A stretch of 64,000 bases of DNA from Symbiodinium natans (Eukaryota; Sar; Dinophyceae; Suessiales; Symbiodiniaceae): the NCBI GenBank assembly GCA_905221605.1, contig CAJNDS010002267.1, forward strand, positions 455,001 through 519,000, given 5' to 3'. This document shows positions 1 through 46,000 of the stretch, one piece after another. The notes below the pieces were generated by a model that was not told where the DNA came from, searched no databases, and saw only the letters and a program-made list of their open reading frames with translations. Position 1 is the first letter of the stretch. Each line of letters begins with the position of its first letter. Position numbers and translations under genes: made by a program.

Positions 1-105
1 GGGGGGGGGGGGGGGTTGTTGTTCAACAACAAGTGGGGGGGGGAACAACAACAACCCCCCCCACCCCGCTATTGACGCGGTATGCCCCTTTTTTGGTTGG
101 TTAAC

Positions 106-1067
106 TTATAAGGGAACCTGGAACCAGAAAAACATATTATAATCAGGGCACCCCTCTTTTGGGGTTGGGTATTTTCTAAAGGAGAAACCAGAACCCAAAA
201 AAAAAGGTAAAGGGTACCACTGGGCTGCCACGCTGCTGTCGCCTCCCAAGCGGGCATTGCCCCAGGTCACCACAGATCCACCCCGCCGGATGGCCGCAAA
301 AGCATCGCCAGAAGATTGGATGGACTGCACATCTCTCAGCCGATCTTGCACGGCACTGCTGCTCCCACCTTTGTGACCATCGCCCCACGTGACGACAGCT
401 CCATCCGCCAGGATCGCCGCAAAAGCGCCGGAAGAAGCCTGGATCTGCTCCACGTTCTTCAGCCTATGTTGCACGGCACTGCTGTCACCGCCACGGTCCG
501 CATCGCCCCAGGTCACTACCGAGCCATCACCCAGTATCGCAGCAAAAGCTGCAAGAGAGGCTTGGATTTGCTGCACATTCTTCAGCCGTTGTTGCACGGC
601 ACTGCTGTCGCCACCAGAGTCCGCATCGCCCCAGGTCACCACAGAGCCATCATCCAGGATAGCTGCAAAAGCTGCATAAGCAGCTTGGATATGCCGCACG
701 TTCCTGAGCTCAGCCTGCACCTGGCGGCTGTCGCCGCCATTGACTGCATCGCCCCAGGTCGCCACAGATCCGTCTCCCAAGATAGCGGCGAAGGCTCCAA
801 AAGAAGCTTGGATGGACTGAACGTTCCTCAGCTGATCTAGCTGATGATCCGCAGCACCGGCATCGTCCCAGGTCTTCACCGATCCATCCCCCAGGATTGC
901 AGCAAAGCCGCAGGTCCTCTTCATAACGTAGTAGTCGAAGGCATTCCACTTCGCCATGACCCGTGGCAGCCGTAGCTGCAGCGTCAGCACATCCCCACTC
1001 TGCAGCCTTGCACGCTTAGCTGTGGCCGTGCTTTCCTGGGTTGGCCCCTCTGAACCCTCTGAAGAAG

Positions 1068-1102
<35 letters not shown>

Positions 1103-1191
1103 TTTATTTATTTATTTATTTATTTATTTATATATTTATTTATTTCTATGTATCTATTTATTTATTTGTTTATATGTATACACATTTGTCT

Positions 1192-1234
<43 letters not shown>

Positions 1235-2421
1235 CCGACCCCTGCTTTAGCGGGGGAGGCGTCAGTGAAGACCCATTTGCCCTTATGCCCAAACCCCCCC
1301 GCCCTCACCCCCTCGACCTCACCCTTACCCTGTTAGGGGCTTCAGCGCTGTTTTAGGGGCTCCAGTGCATGCCCGGACCCCCCCCCCGCCCACCCCGCCC
1401 ACCCCGCCCTGCCCCCTTCTCACCCCTTCTGACCCCCGCCCCCCCCAACACCCCCCCGCCCTCACCCCTTACCCCCCACCTCACCCCCACCCCTCATGCC
1501 CCATACCCCCCCCCACCCCCCCACTCCGCCCCGCCCCGCCTTCACCCCTTCACCTCTGCCCCCAACCCCCCCCCACCCCCCCGCCATCACCGCTTACCCC
1601 CCACCTCACCCCGGTTCGGCTCTCCTGGTTAAGGGGGTTGAGGGTTTAGTGGGGTTTAAGGGTTCAGGGTTTCGAGTTTAAGGTGTGAGGTTTAGGGTTT
1701 AAGGTTGCGCGCCAACTCCCTGCGCGTGAAGACTCAATGTTTCGCCCCCCCTGAACTCTAGAACCTATGGATATATGTAAGCGCAATGTAGGGGGTGTTT
1801 GTGTAAACCCTAGGGCCTCCTGTCGGGGTCGGCGGCATTGGCGGTAGCCATTAAATCGGGCAGCGCGAGGTCCCCAAAGGACCGAGCAAATGCGGACCTT
1901 TTAGCCCGGGTCGTCCCGGGAATAGCCTTGCTGGCCTCTGGCCTTCTGCGAAGCAGAATTAGGCCGGACGCCAGTGCCGCCGACCCCCGCGTGCCGCCGG
2001 TGAACGGTTTTTTTTTCGTGGTTTTTTGCGTCGCCACGGAGGCCCCCAGAGGGCGCGCATCATGAGCATCAGCGGGTCCAGCCCGGGACCCCCAGGCGCG
2101 CATCAGGAGCATCAGCGGCTCCCGGGGCGGGACCCCGGGGGCGCATCAGGAGCATGATGCCCCGCAAAGGGCGGGCACAAGCGACGTGTCTAAGCCCGGG
2201 GCTAGGAAAAAGGGAGTTTAGGGGCCTTATAAAGTGCTTAGAAACGTTAAGGGAGTCTAGGAGCCTCAAACGCTTAGAGATTTGAAGGGAGTTTAGGGGC
2301 CTGAAAATGCTTAGAAACTTAACGCTTAGAGATTTTAAGGGAGTTTAGGGGCCTCAACATGCTTAGAAACTGCTCGCCCCGGGCTTCTGCGTGCGCTGCC
2401 CGCCCATGGGCGCAGCCCCTT

Positions 2422-2457
<36 letters not shown>

Positions 2458-2819
2458 AACATCTGCTTTTGCATATATTCCGGGTCCCTTATAAACCCAA
2501 ATAAGGCAAACACAAAAAATATCCCAAAAGCCACGTTTCCAGAATCTGGCCGGCCGAGTCCAGCAGCCTCCCTTTGCCAACTCCCAGGGCACTTTGGGCG
2601 CGGCAGCTCAGGGTCTCCACCGAAGCCTGAAGGTTTAGGGTTTAGGGTTTAGGGTTTAGGGTTTAGGGTTTAGGATTTAGGGTTTAGGGTTTAGGGCTTA
2701 GGGCTTAGGGTTTAGGGTTTAGGGTTTAGGGTTTAGGTTTTAGGGTCTAGGGCCTCTTCCTCCACCTCCAGAGTCACCCGCTTGCCGCTCAGCAGATGCA
2801 CGTCCACCGACATGGGCAT
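106..2819 (-). CDS. RCC1-like repeat protein with N-terminal ubiquitin-like domain (3 exons)
   Basis: Three minus-strand exons can be joined: 2819-2754, 2626-2535 and 1030-106. Together they give 1083 nt, an exact 361 codons including the stop. Exon 1 starts at an ATG and reads [20 protein letters not shown], the first strands of a ubiquitin-like fold. Exon 2 continues it ([20 protein letters not shown]) and exon 3 closes it ([10 protein letters not shown]). Six repeats of about 40 residues follow, with the core [16 protein letters not shown], a degenerate RCC1/HERC-like blade motif common in Symbiodiniaceae. Intron 1 (2753-2627) has a GC donor and is almost wholly CCCTAAA repeat in the sense strand. 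Intron 2 (2534-1031) is GT-AG and holds TA microsatellites, C-rich sequence and tandem repeats. The last ~37 residues look like read-through into a dispersed repeat, so the 3' end may be truncated or chimeric. The function is unknown; beta-propeller protein binding is an inference from the family. Confidence 0.6.
1068..1235. repeat. TA / TATT microsatellite
   Basis: Runs of TA dinucleotides grade into (TATT)n and back to TA. The tract lies in intron 2 of the RCC1-like gene. The tyrosine- and isoleucine-rich ORFs that cross it are translations of the repeat. Confidence 0.9.
1270..1615. repeat. C-rich low-complexity tract
   Basis: The plus strand is nearly all C with scattered A/T (ACCCC, CCGCC and CCCCCC runs). 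It lies in intron 2 of the RCC1-like gene. Its complement is G-rich and could form G-quadruplexes. The proline-rich ORFs here are low-complexity artefacts. Confidence 0.85.
2050..2375 (+). repeat. Two short minisatellites
   Basis: About three units of a ~50-bp GC-rich repeat built on GCGCATCAGGAGCATCAGCG (2050-2160) are followed by four units of a ~38-bp repeat built on GGGAGTTTAGGGGCCT and GCTTAGAAAC (2212-2375). The second unit contains TTTAGGG, so it may have grown out of heptamer DNA. Both lie in intron 2 of the RCC1-like gene. Confidence 0.75.
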
Positions 2820-3484
2820 GGCGGCACGCGAAAGCACCAAAACCCTGAACCCTGAACCCTGAACCCTGAACCCTAAACCCTAAACCCTAAACCCTCATCC
2901 TTAAAGCTCTAGGCCCCAAAAAACCCTGACCCTCAACCTTGAACTTCATCGGCTGAGGGAGATAGCGGATGATTGTGGGGATGAGAGGGAAACATGCATC
3001 ATAAGCCTTTCTGGAGCATAGTCTTTAAGGTTTAGGGTTTAGGGTTGACGGTTTAGGGTTTAGGGTTTAGGGTTTAGGGCTTAGGGTTTAGGGTTTAGGG
3101 CTTCGGGCGGCTACCAGGGGTAGAACTGCAACACTCGGCTGTGAAATCCTAACTTATGGGGTCAATAGAGTTTAGGGGTTTGGGGTTGGGGGTTTGGGGT
3201 TTTTTTCGGGCTTTTGGCTGAGGATTTGGGCTTGTCGGTTAGGATTCACGATCTGGTCACTTCACCACGGTCATCTGACATTCTACGGGGCTGTATTGCA
3301 AGTGGACCTCCTCAAACAAAGGGGGCTATCATTCAATCAGAAAACCCAAACCATACCCCCTCCACCTTAAACACGCAACCCTAGACCCTAAACCCCAAAC
3401 CATAAACCCCAACCAATAAAGCCTAAAGACTAATCCCTAAACCCTAAACCCTAAACCCTAAACCCTAAACCCTAAACCCTAAAC

Positions 3485-3584
3485 CCTCCACTGAGCTTCT
3501 GGGTGCCCAGGGGGAAGTTCCGTCTCTTTGGCCCCCCGCTGTGTGCTGCGCAAGGCAGGCCCAGGCGGCGAAGAGCGCGGCGAC
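3485..3584 (-). CDS. Candidate exon in heptamer DNA
   Basis: On the minus strand CCCCAG precedes an open stretch reading VAALFAAWACLAQHTAGG. It ends at G|GTTTAGGG, so the donor GT is the first base pair of a telomere-like array. It is bracketed CCCTAAA on the left and TTTAGGG on the right, like the proven exons. It may belong with the candidates at 4427-4586 and 5508-5589 to an unnamed gene between the RCC1-like and TMEM144-like genes. No family recognised. Confidence 0.4.
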
Positions 3585-4426
3585 CTGGGGACCCCAAGGG
3601 ATGCTCAATCTTCGGGTTTAGGGTTTAGGGTTTAGGGTTTAGGGTTTAGGATTTAGGGTTTAGGGTTTAGGGTTTAGGGTTTAGGGTTTAGGGTTTAGGG
3701 TTTAGGGTTTAGGGTTTAGGGTTTAGGGTTTAGGGTTTAGGGTTTAGGGTTTAGGGTTTAGAGTTTGAAGGCTTTGATTCTTTGGGGTTTAAAGCTTTTG
3801 GGCCTGAAGGATTCAGGGATTGACGCTCCGGGCTTAGGGCTTTAAGGGGTTTAGGGCTGGCAGATTGATGTTGAGGGATGATCTACCCCAAGCCATACAT
3901 CCTAAACCCTAAACCCCACACACTAAACCTTAAACCGCAAGGATTGAAGGGTTCCTTGACCCTTTTGGCACCCCCTGGAAAGTACGAGTGCGACTGGGGA
4001 ACACTATGTCGGGTTGTACGTGTGTGTCTGTGTGTGTGTGTGTGCAGACATATATACTTGTGTATTTGTTTATTTATCTATTTATTTGATTTATGTATAT
4101 ATTTATCTGTATGTAGTTATCTACATGCTTATTTATTCATAATTGCATGTCATTTAGAAATACAGTTAAAAGTATAATCATATGTATATTCATATGTGTA
4201 TTCACGTGTCCCTTTTCGTATGTAGCTACATGTATATTTCTTTGTTTATTTCTACATGCATACACACATACACACACTACAAGCGCCCCAAACAGCTGGG
4301 CCCGCCGCTCGCAGCAGACCCAGGGGTCGGCGGGATGCGCGCAACACCATGACTACAAACGACACCCTTACCTTAACCCTAAACCCTAAACCCGAAACCC
4401 TAAACCCTAAACCCCAAACTCTGAAC

Positions 4427-4586
4427 TCTGCACTCTGAATCCGAAACCATCTGCCTTAGCTTCCACAAAACCCTGACTTGGTTCATGACTTGCGACCATA
4501 AACTTGCCTCGGAATCAGCACCAACCCATAGGCATTCTCCACTTCTCTGAGCCAAAGCTGCCAGAAAGCTCTGGGCATCTCCCAAG
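4427..4586 (-). CDS. Candidate exon in heptamer DNA
   Basis: CGCTCAG precedes a 160-nt open stretch with balanced, protein-like composition (FLAALAQRSGECLWVGADSE, then MNQVRVLWKLRQMVSDSE). A GT donor follows (GTTCAG). The plus strand is also partly open, but its product is less natural. No family recognised. Confidence 0.45.
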
Positions 4587-5507
4587 CTGAGCGGATTTAG
4601 GGTTTAGGGTTGAGGGTTTCGGGTTTAGGGTTTAGGGTCCCGCCTGGCATGGATCGCCCGTTACTCACCCGAAGAGGTCCTAAAATCCGAAGTCCTAGAG
4701 GAATACACCCCTAAGCCAAAATCCCTAAACCCTAAACCCTAAACCCTAAACCCTAAACCCACAACCCGAAACCCTCAGGCCCCAACGCAAGCCTTCTCCC
4801 CGAAGCCGGTTTAGAAGCACAAACCCGAAACCAGCCAAAAACCTGGTTCTTGGAAGGCAACGACATCGAAAGATGCACACGAAAGACCCTCTAAACACCC
4901 TAATGTTTAGGGTTTAGGGTTTAGGGCTTGGGGTTTTGGGTTTAGGGTTTAGGGCTCAGGGCAAAACCTGCACCCCAGAACGCGAAACAGATTCGGGGGG
5001 TGGAGGCGGCGGGGGGGGGGGGGTGGTGGCGGCGATTAAAGCCACCCTGCTATCACATGGTTCAGGGTTTAGGGTTTCGGGCTTCTCGTTCGCTAGGGCC
5101 CAAAAGCCCCAGAAACCCGCTCATAAACCATACTATGAACCCTTTAAGACCCTTTGAACCCTGAGCCCGACAAACCCTGAAGACCCTGTAAGCACTAAAA
5201 ACCGTGGAAACCAGACCCTATAAAACCCTAAACCCTAAACCCCAAACCCTAAACCCTAAACCCTAAACTTACCCTAAACCCTAAACGTCTAATTCCAAGA
5301 CGAAGAAACCCAAAGATTCTAGGGAGTTCGGGATTTGAGAACCTAAGGTTTAGAGTTTAAGGCTCGGGCTTGCTCCTACTGCTGAAAGCTCAGTCACATC
5401 TTAAGGTCTAAGTTTAAGGGTTTAGGATTTACAGTTTCCCTAAACCCTAAACCCTAAACCCTAAACCCTAAACCCTAAACCTAAACCCTAAACCCTAAAC
5501 CCTAAAC

Positions 5508-5589
5508 CTTCTTCTTTTGGCTCTCCGGTAACCGGGACCTTGGTCGTCTCAGGTCTCTGACAAACCGCGTTGTTGCACGGCGAGGGGGC
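5508..5589 (-). CDS. Candidate exon in heptamer DNA
   Basis: CATCTAG precedes 82 nt encoding APSPCNNAVCQRPETTKVPV, then TGEPKEE. The exon ends at G|GTTTAGGG, so the donor again lies at the first base of a heptamer array. No family recognised. Confidence 0.45.
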
Positions 5590-7056
5590 CTAGATGTGTA
5601 GCTTGGGGGTGGAATGCTTAGGGATTCGGGCTTACCCTAAACCCTACACCCTAAACCCTAAACCCTAAACCCTAAACCCTTCTTGGGATTCTGGGTTCTA
5701 GGCTATCGGTGACTCGACTTGGGCTCAATGATGCGAGAGTTGCTTTGCGGGTTTGGTACACACATCTTTCAAGCAGCGTTTACACCCAAAACCCTAAACC
5801 CTAAATCCTACACCCTAAGCCCTAAGCCCTAAACCCTAAATCCAACAACAACACCCAACCCCCCCCCCCCCCACAAAAAGAAAAAGACAACTAAACCCTA
5901 AGCCCTAAACCTCAGCCCCGAAGAAATCTCCTCGACCTAGACACCACTCAGCAACTAATCGGATCTGCATGAAGGATCCCTTTTGGGAGGTGAGGGGGTT
6001 TAGGGTTTAGGGAAGATGGAGGCCTGAGAACTTCAGACCAGACCCACTAGGATGCAAGGTGTCTGATGGGGCTCGGGGTTTAGGGTTTAGGGTCTGGAAA
6101 CTTGAGGTAACATTTTTGATGCAAAACCCTGAACCCTAACCTTCAAAACGCCTGCTTATCAAGGGTTTAGGGCTGTGAGGCTGCAGAACGCCCCCCAAGG
6201 TTTAGGGTTCAGGGCGGAGGGCTTAGCAAGGGCTTACCAGCTTATTTGCTTGCCGATGAGCCTGCAAATGTTCACCCTATACCCTAAACGCCCTAAACTC
6301 TATTGCTGGACCCCAAACGGAGCCGAGACAGGCGCGTGAGACAGAATCTATTGCAGCCAGCATGCCCCCCCCACCCCCCGGGGTCTGGGGTTTAGGGCTT
6401 AGGGTTTAGGGTTTAGGGGGGTTAGGGTTCAGGGTTTGCGTGGTGTAGGAGGTCGCTAAACCCTCAAAAACAAGCTCTGATTTAAGGCCAAGCCTCTAGA
6501 TCTGAATTTCTGAGAAACCTGCACCCCAACACCAGCCAACTGTCCGCTCTGGGACCCTTAACATCTCTTAACCTCAACCCCTAAACCCGAACCCTAAACC
6601 CTAAACCCGAATCAGCTGGCCTTTTCCAGACCCGAACCCCAAACTTTTCTTTGGTTCTCTTCAGGATCTCGTGGCAGTTTGGGGGGTTTAGGGTTTAGGT
6701 TTAGGGTTTAGGGTTTGGGGTTAGGGTTTAGGGTTTAGGGTTTAGGGTTTAGGGTTTAGGGTTTAGGGGGGTTTAGGGGTTTAGGGTTTAGGGTTTGGGG
6801 TTTAGGGTTTGGGGTTTAGGGTTTCTTTGGTCCAGGGCTTGGAGGATCTGGGGTAGGAGGGGCGTGCTGGGAGGTTCAAGGCGACGCCTCAGCCGCGGAC
6901 TTTAGGGTTTAGGGTTTAGGGGTTGAGGGTTTAGGGTTTAGGGTTTAGGGTTTAGGGTTTAGGGTTAGGGTTTAGGGTTTTTAGGGTTTAGGTTTAGGTT
7001 TAGGGTTTAGGGTTAGGGTTAGGGTTCAGGGTTAGGGTTTAGGGTTTAGGGGGCTG

Positions 7057-40930
<33,874 letters not shown>

Positions 40931-42309
40931 CTGAAGCTTCCCTTGGGGGTTCTACTTGGGGGTTTAGGGTTTAGGGTTTAGGGTTTAGGGTTTAGGGTTT
41001 AGGGTTTAGGGTTTAGGGTTTAGGGTTTAGGGTTTAGGGTTTAGGGTTTAGGGTTCAGGGCCTCTACCTGTTGCTGGTGTAGGGTTTCGGGTCTGGGGCT
41101 TCTGGTTCAGGGCTTGGGGTGCTAAAATGAAAGAAGTTGTACATGAGTATTTATACATACGTTCATACATATATAGATACATATACATATATATATATAT
41201 ATGTACACCATTTGTTCTCTCCGAGTACCACCTTTTCTTTAACATCTGCTCATCGGTAGTACCAACTTGTCAACGTGTCCTTAATAGGCATACATCTGCC
41301 TATAAGATGTCTTGGCAAGTTGAAGATTGGATGTCTCCAGACCCGACTCAAATCTCAAAACTTGAGTCAGCTCTGAAATTGAGACTTAAGAGTGAAGATT
41401 CCAGACAGGGCAATTGGGGGAGGGGGGAGGGGCATGTGTATTCTTATATATGGACATATGTATATTCACATTCAGACATATACGAACCGTTTTGAACCAG
41501 AAGCTCAAAAAAAATACCTAAAACCCCCGAGGGCCTGTGCCTCAAGCCCCGAACCCCAAACCCAAGCCTGGCAGCCGGCAGCTCAAAAACATCAAACGGG
41601 AGGATCCTACCTTACGGTCCTTTGTAAGGCATCCTACTAGTAGGGTTTAGGGTTTAGGGTTTAGGGTTTAGGGTTTAGGGTTTAGGGTTTAGGATGGTTT
41701 AGGGGCTTCTCATAGGTACCAGAAGGGGACGGGCCAATGCTTCAGGGCACGTCATGGCACCCGGCAAACTGGAGCTTCACGCCAGTTTGGCGCACCGAGG
41801 GTCTAAAATCAAAGGCGCCAAGTGATGGAAGCTTATATAGGGTTTACGGTTTAGGGCTTCTACAGGGTTTAGGGTTTAGGGTTTAGGGTTTAGGGTTTCG
41901 GGTTTAGGGTTTAGGGTTTAGGGTATGAGTAGCCGCGTGACACAGCGACACTGGTCATTCTTGTCCACCCCGAAACCCTCAACATGGTGTTTCGGCGTTT
42001 GGCCTTGCGGGAGGTGTTGTGAGGCGATCGGGCTTTCGAACGCGAGGGGGTCTTAGGTCAGAGACTCCAATATCCCCTAATTGAGGAATATGCCTTAACT
42101 TATAAAAGGATGCCTAAACTTATAAAAGGATGCCTAATATGATTTGAGGTATAACCCTTAATTAAGGGACATTGGAGCGTCTGGGAGTCTAGGCGTTCAT
42201 CCTGTCTCTATGCTCAGAGGCGGCTTCGGAGAGCATCTCTCCAACATGCGGCGTGTGGCCCCCAGGAGAACAGCTGCCCAGAATAGTCAAAACAGGAATG
42301 ATACTGTTA

Positions 42310-42435
42310 ATCATGACAACGATAATAATAATAATACTAATAATAATAAGAAGAATAAGACTAAGACTAAGACTAAGAATAAGAATAAGAATAAGAATAA
42401 GAATAATAGTAAGAATAACAAGAAAAATAGGGATA
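42310..42435 (+). repeat. AATAAG hexamer-type repeat
   Basis: AATAAG, AATAAT and ACTAAG units. The Asn/Lys and Ile/Leu ORFs across it are repeat artefacts. Confidence 0.85.
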
Positions 42436-43003
42436 GTAATCGTGGTTGCGCAAAAACGTGCCTCGCATCGCCTGGCAAAATGGTTTTCTTGAACTGTAGG
42501 AATCTGAACAAGGAGGTCGGTGCAATACAAGACCACATGTCAAGCGAAGTCGGGGAGTGCATCAAGAAGGGAATGCTCCATCGAGCTGCTGAAGAATCGG
42601 GCGTTTTCCGTGCGCTGGCATGACTAGAGTACCCTTCCAGACAACAAAAATGCTGAAAAAGAGATTTCTGGTCGCAAGCCCAACCTTTGGTGTGAACTTG
42701 GGAAACACCTCTTCTCAAACTCGAGTACCAAGCTCGGCTTGGGCTGAAAGGGGGGACAGCAAGCTGATGTTTGGAACGCGGCCTGCATGTCGTTAAAAGT
42801 TCTTGCATGTTGAAACATGAATTACCTGAACTGAGCTAACCGGGGCAAAACTACTTCAGCAGGGTCGCAAGCTGACCTTTGGTTCGAAGCTTGCATGCCA
42901 CCCGACTAGAAAAACTGCTTGAGCAGAAACTTGAAAAAAAAAGCAAGCCGACCTCTTCTGCGAAACCTCCATGTCGTTCAACGTTCACTGAAGCACCATA
43001 GAG

Positions 43004-46000
43004 TTAAAGCTCCCAGCAGGAGTTCCGGAGAGCTGCATACGTGACCCTGCAACAGCCATCTCGACTTCCTTCGAAGGCCTCCTGTAGAAAGTCGGGCACT
43101 GGCTGTCCTTCTGCAAAGTCTTTTGCTGTCCAACCTCGCGAGTTGCGCAAGTCCAGACGTGCCCCTGCTGCGATGAGACAAGCAGCAGCTTCGTACTGGG
43201 AGGTCAGCACGGCAAGCATGAGAGGCGTTCCACCATGCCCGCCATGATACATGAGCTTGCTGCACAAAGTCTTCTTGCCGAGCTTGTGCTGCAAGATCTT
43301 TTGCATGGAGATCAGTCCCAAACCAAAGCCAGGCTTCCACCAAGTAAAGGTTTGGTCATTCATGTCAGCGCGTAAGTCCAGTAATTTCTGAACAAGTTTG
43401 GCGGAACCCCCATGGTTAACCATGGTCTCGTGGAGGGCACATGTCACATCTAGGCCATGTCCTCCAGTTTGCCGAAGCAGCTCCGCAACCTGAGAAAATG
43501 AGGGGTTATAGGGTCTATGAAGGCAGGGCCATAGAAGTCACAAGGAACAGAAAGCAGCTTCTTGCTGCGTCTCTCGCGAGAGGGTTTTCGCAACACCTCG
43601 AAACATATGGCTAGGAAGAATGAACAGCTAAAGGGCGAGCGAATCCGAAATCCGAGCGGCCGCCTGAAGGGTGCCGTGGGTACAAGCTGTGCCGAAGGCC
43701 CCCGCACCCACAAGGTTTCGCCGGTGAGGGTCGCACCGAGCTGCACACAGCAGGCGCACACCTGGCTTGGCCCAAAAAAATCTTGGAAAACATTCATATG
43801 GAATAAAAATATATATGTATATATATATATATGTATATATATACACATATATATATATATATATACAGGGTCCCTTAGAAGCCCAAGCAAGGAAAATAAT
43901 AAAAATCTCCCAACAACCAACCTAGACACCCTCGGCACTGTCTGCGACAACGGCAGCGATCATTGGTGTGCAAATGCTCGCGCCACCCGTGAGAGAGGCC
44001 CTCGCAGAGATCAAGAACTGCGCCGCACCATCATGCCGAAACATGACACAAATGGCAAGTGCGGAGGTCAAAGGTGGAAGACCTAGCAAAGGTTGGTCTT
44101 TGGTAGTTTTGCAGTTGGGATTTGCACCTCGTGCGATCAATCCTTGAATTAATGGCAGATCCCCACTCAAGGCAGCGTAGTGCAAGGGCATCCATCCGCC
44201 CGCATCCCTCTCAGCAATCTTCCGGAAACCGTTTTGGTACAAGAACTCTTCCTTGCTTGGTCCCTTCCACCCCTTGCGAAAAAATCCGAGATCAAACCAT
44301 CTTAAAACCTAACATTGAAGATAATCTTCTGAACTAAGATCATCTTAAAGGCTTAAAATCCGAATATTTTGCGGGAAGTATTCCGTTGCAAGGTCATCTT
44401 AGGCCGAATATGTAGGGTTAAAGGGTTTTTTGAGGTCCAGGGCCCGAAACCCAAAACCCTAAACCCTAAACCCTAAACCCTAAACCCTAAACCCTAAACC
44501 CTTAGGGCTAAAAAGGTTCCAAAGTCCAACCCAGCTTCCACAAGGATGAGGCTCGGGTCCATCTTCTCCACGCGGTCCGGGAGACTTTCCTCGAAGCCTG
44601 GAACAGGGTTTAGGGTGGGTTTAGGGTTTAGGGTTTAGGGTTTAGGGTTTAGGGTTTAGGGTTTAGGGTTTAGGGTTTAGGGTTTAGGGTTTAGGGTTTA
44701 GGGTTTAGGGTTTTTCAGGGTTTTTTAGGGTTTAGTAGGGTTTAGTAGGGTTTAGTAGGGTTTAGTAGGGTTTAGTAGGGTTTAGTAGGGTTTAGTAGGG
44801 TTTAGTAGGGTTTAGGGTTTAGGGTTTAGGGTTTAGGGTTTAGGGTTTAGGGTTTAGGGTTTAGGGTTTAGGGTTTAGGGTTTAGGGTTTAGGGTTTAGG
44901 GTTTAGGGTTTAGGGTTTGCTGTGATAGGGCGTAGGTCTGTGAAGGCTAAGTTTCGGAACAAGCTCGAAAGCTTCGTGAGGTGCGAAGAGCAGCTTTGGC
45001 CCGATTGTGGAGGGCCACCCAAACCTATTCCTGTTAGGGTTTAGGCCTAAACTCAAGGCAACAGTCCACTTCTACAAACTTATTCAGCTTCACGACGTTC
45101 GGGGGCCAGGGCCACCGGGGGGGTGAGGGGGGCCAGGGGCCAGGGCCAGGGGGGCAGGGGGGAAGGGGGGCCAGAGGAGGGCCAAGGGACCTTCCGAAAA
45201 TACCCCTCCAACAAGGCCAGCGCCATCCAGGAACACGGGCTGGGGTATTTACTTTAATATAGGGGACCAGTACTGGTCCCAAGCAAAACGGGCTCCGGTA
45301 CCGGGAGGCGGGCGAGCGGGCTTGCGTCATCGAGGTCGAAGGGCTTCAGCGCCCCCCCCCAACGTACGGGGGCGGCCTAGGCCCTGGGTTTAGGGTTTAG
45401 GGTTTAGGGTTTAGGGTTTAGCGTTTAGGGTTTAGGGTCTAGGCTCTAGGGTTTAGGGTTTGGGGTTTCGGGTCTAGGGTTTAGGGTTTAGGGTGGCTTT
45501 ACCATGGGGTCAGTTTTGAGAATTCTGGCCTTTTTGGGGCTACCAGCATAAAGCGGTGCCTGATAATTAGGGTACCCAAGAAAGGACCCGAATTTTAGAG
45601 AAATGACCATGTCAGGCTTCCGAGGTTTTTTTGGGGGCTTTAGAGGACTTGACGGCTTCTGGGATTTGAGGGCTCCCCCGAAGCCTGGTACTGGCTTGTA
45701 GTAGTCTTGCATCCCTGGTTCCTGCAGTCCATTGAGGTACACACTCTGCTGGTTCAGCACCACACGGTAGCTCACGAAGTCCTGAGCTTGCAAAAGCTGC
45801 AGGAGCTTGCGCTTCATGGTGGCCATCAGCACCGGCGCCATCTTCGCCCGGTCCGCCGCCTGTGAGAAGTCGCCTTGGCCGGGAGGCCCACTGCCCATGG
45901 ATGCTGAAGGACATGAGATCAGCCTCCGGCGCATGGGCGGCTCAAAGTGGGCGGAGCCGTATCCGAAACCCCTCCAAAAATTCAGGGGGTGCCTCTGTTT

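Larger units (their letters stand above)
2632..7056. repeat. Mosaic of telomere-like heptamer arrays and islands, 2.6-7.1 kb
   Basis: Arrays in TTTAGGG orientation (for example 2632-2745, 3028-3100, 3614-3761, 4592-4640, 6685-6830, 6900-7060) alternate with CCCTAAA arrays (2840-2896, 3425-3487, 4720-4775, 5435-5510, 5635-5680). Single-base variants such as TTCAGGG, TTTAGGA and TTTCGGG are frequent. Islands of 60-300 bp lie between. Those at 3485-3584, 4427-4586 and 5508-5589 look like minus-strand exons and are listed separately. Plus-strand frames at 4636-4722 (RLAWIARYSPEEVLKSEVLE) and 4779-4892 also look coding but are unassigned. Around 4020-4280 there is TG/TA-rich simple sequence. The remaining islands show nothing I can name. 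Confidence 0.85.

Noticed and set aside
1838-1860. GGTAGCCATT as a spliced-leader relic
   Set aside because: Only nine contiguous bases match and the 3' half of the leader is absent.
42189-42623. Asn/Lys- and Ile/Leu-rich ORFs
   Set aside because: Translations of AATAAG-type repeats.
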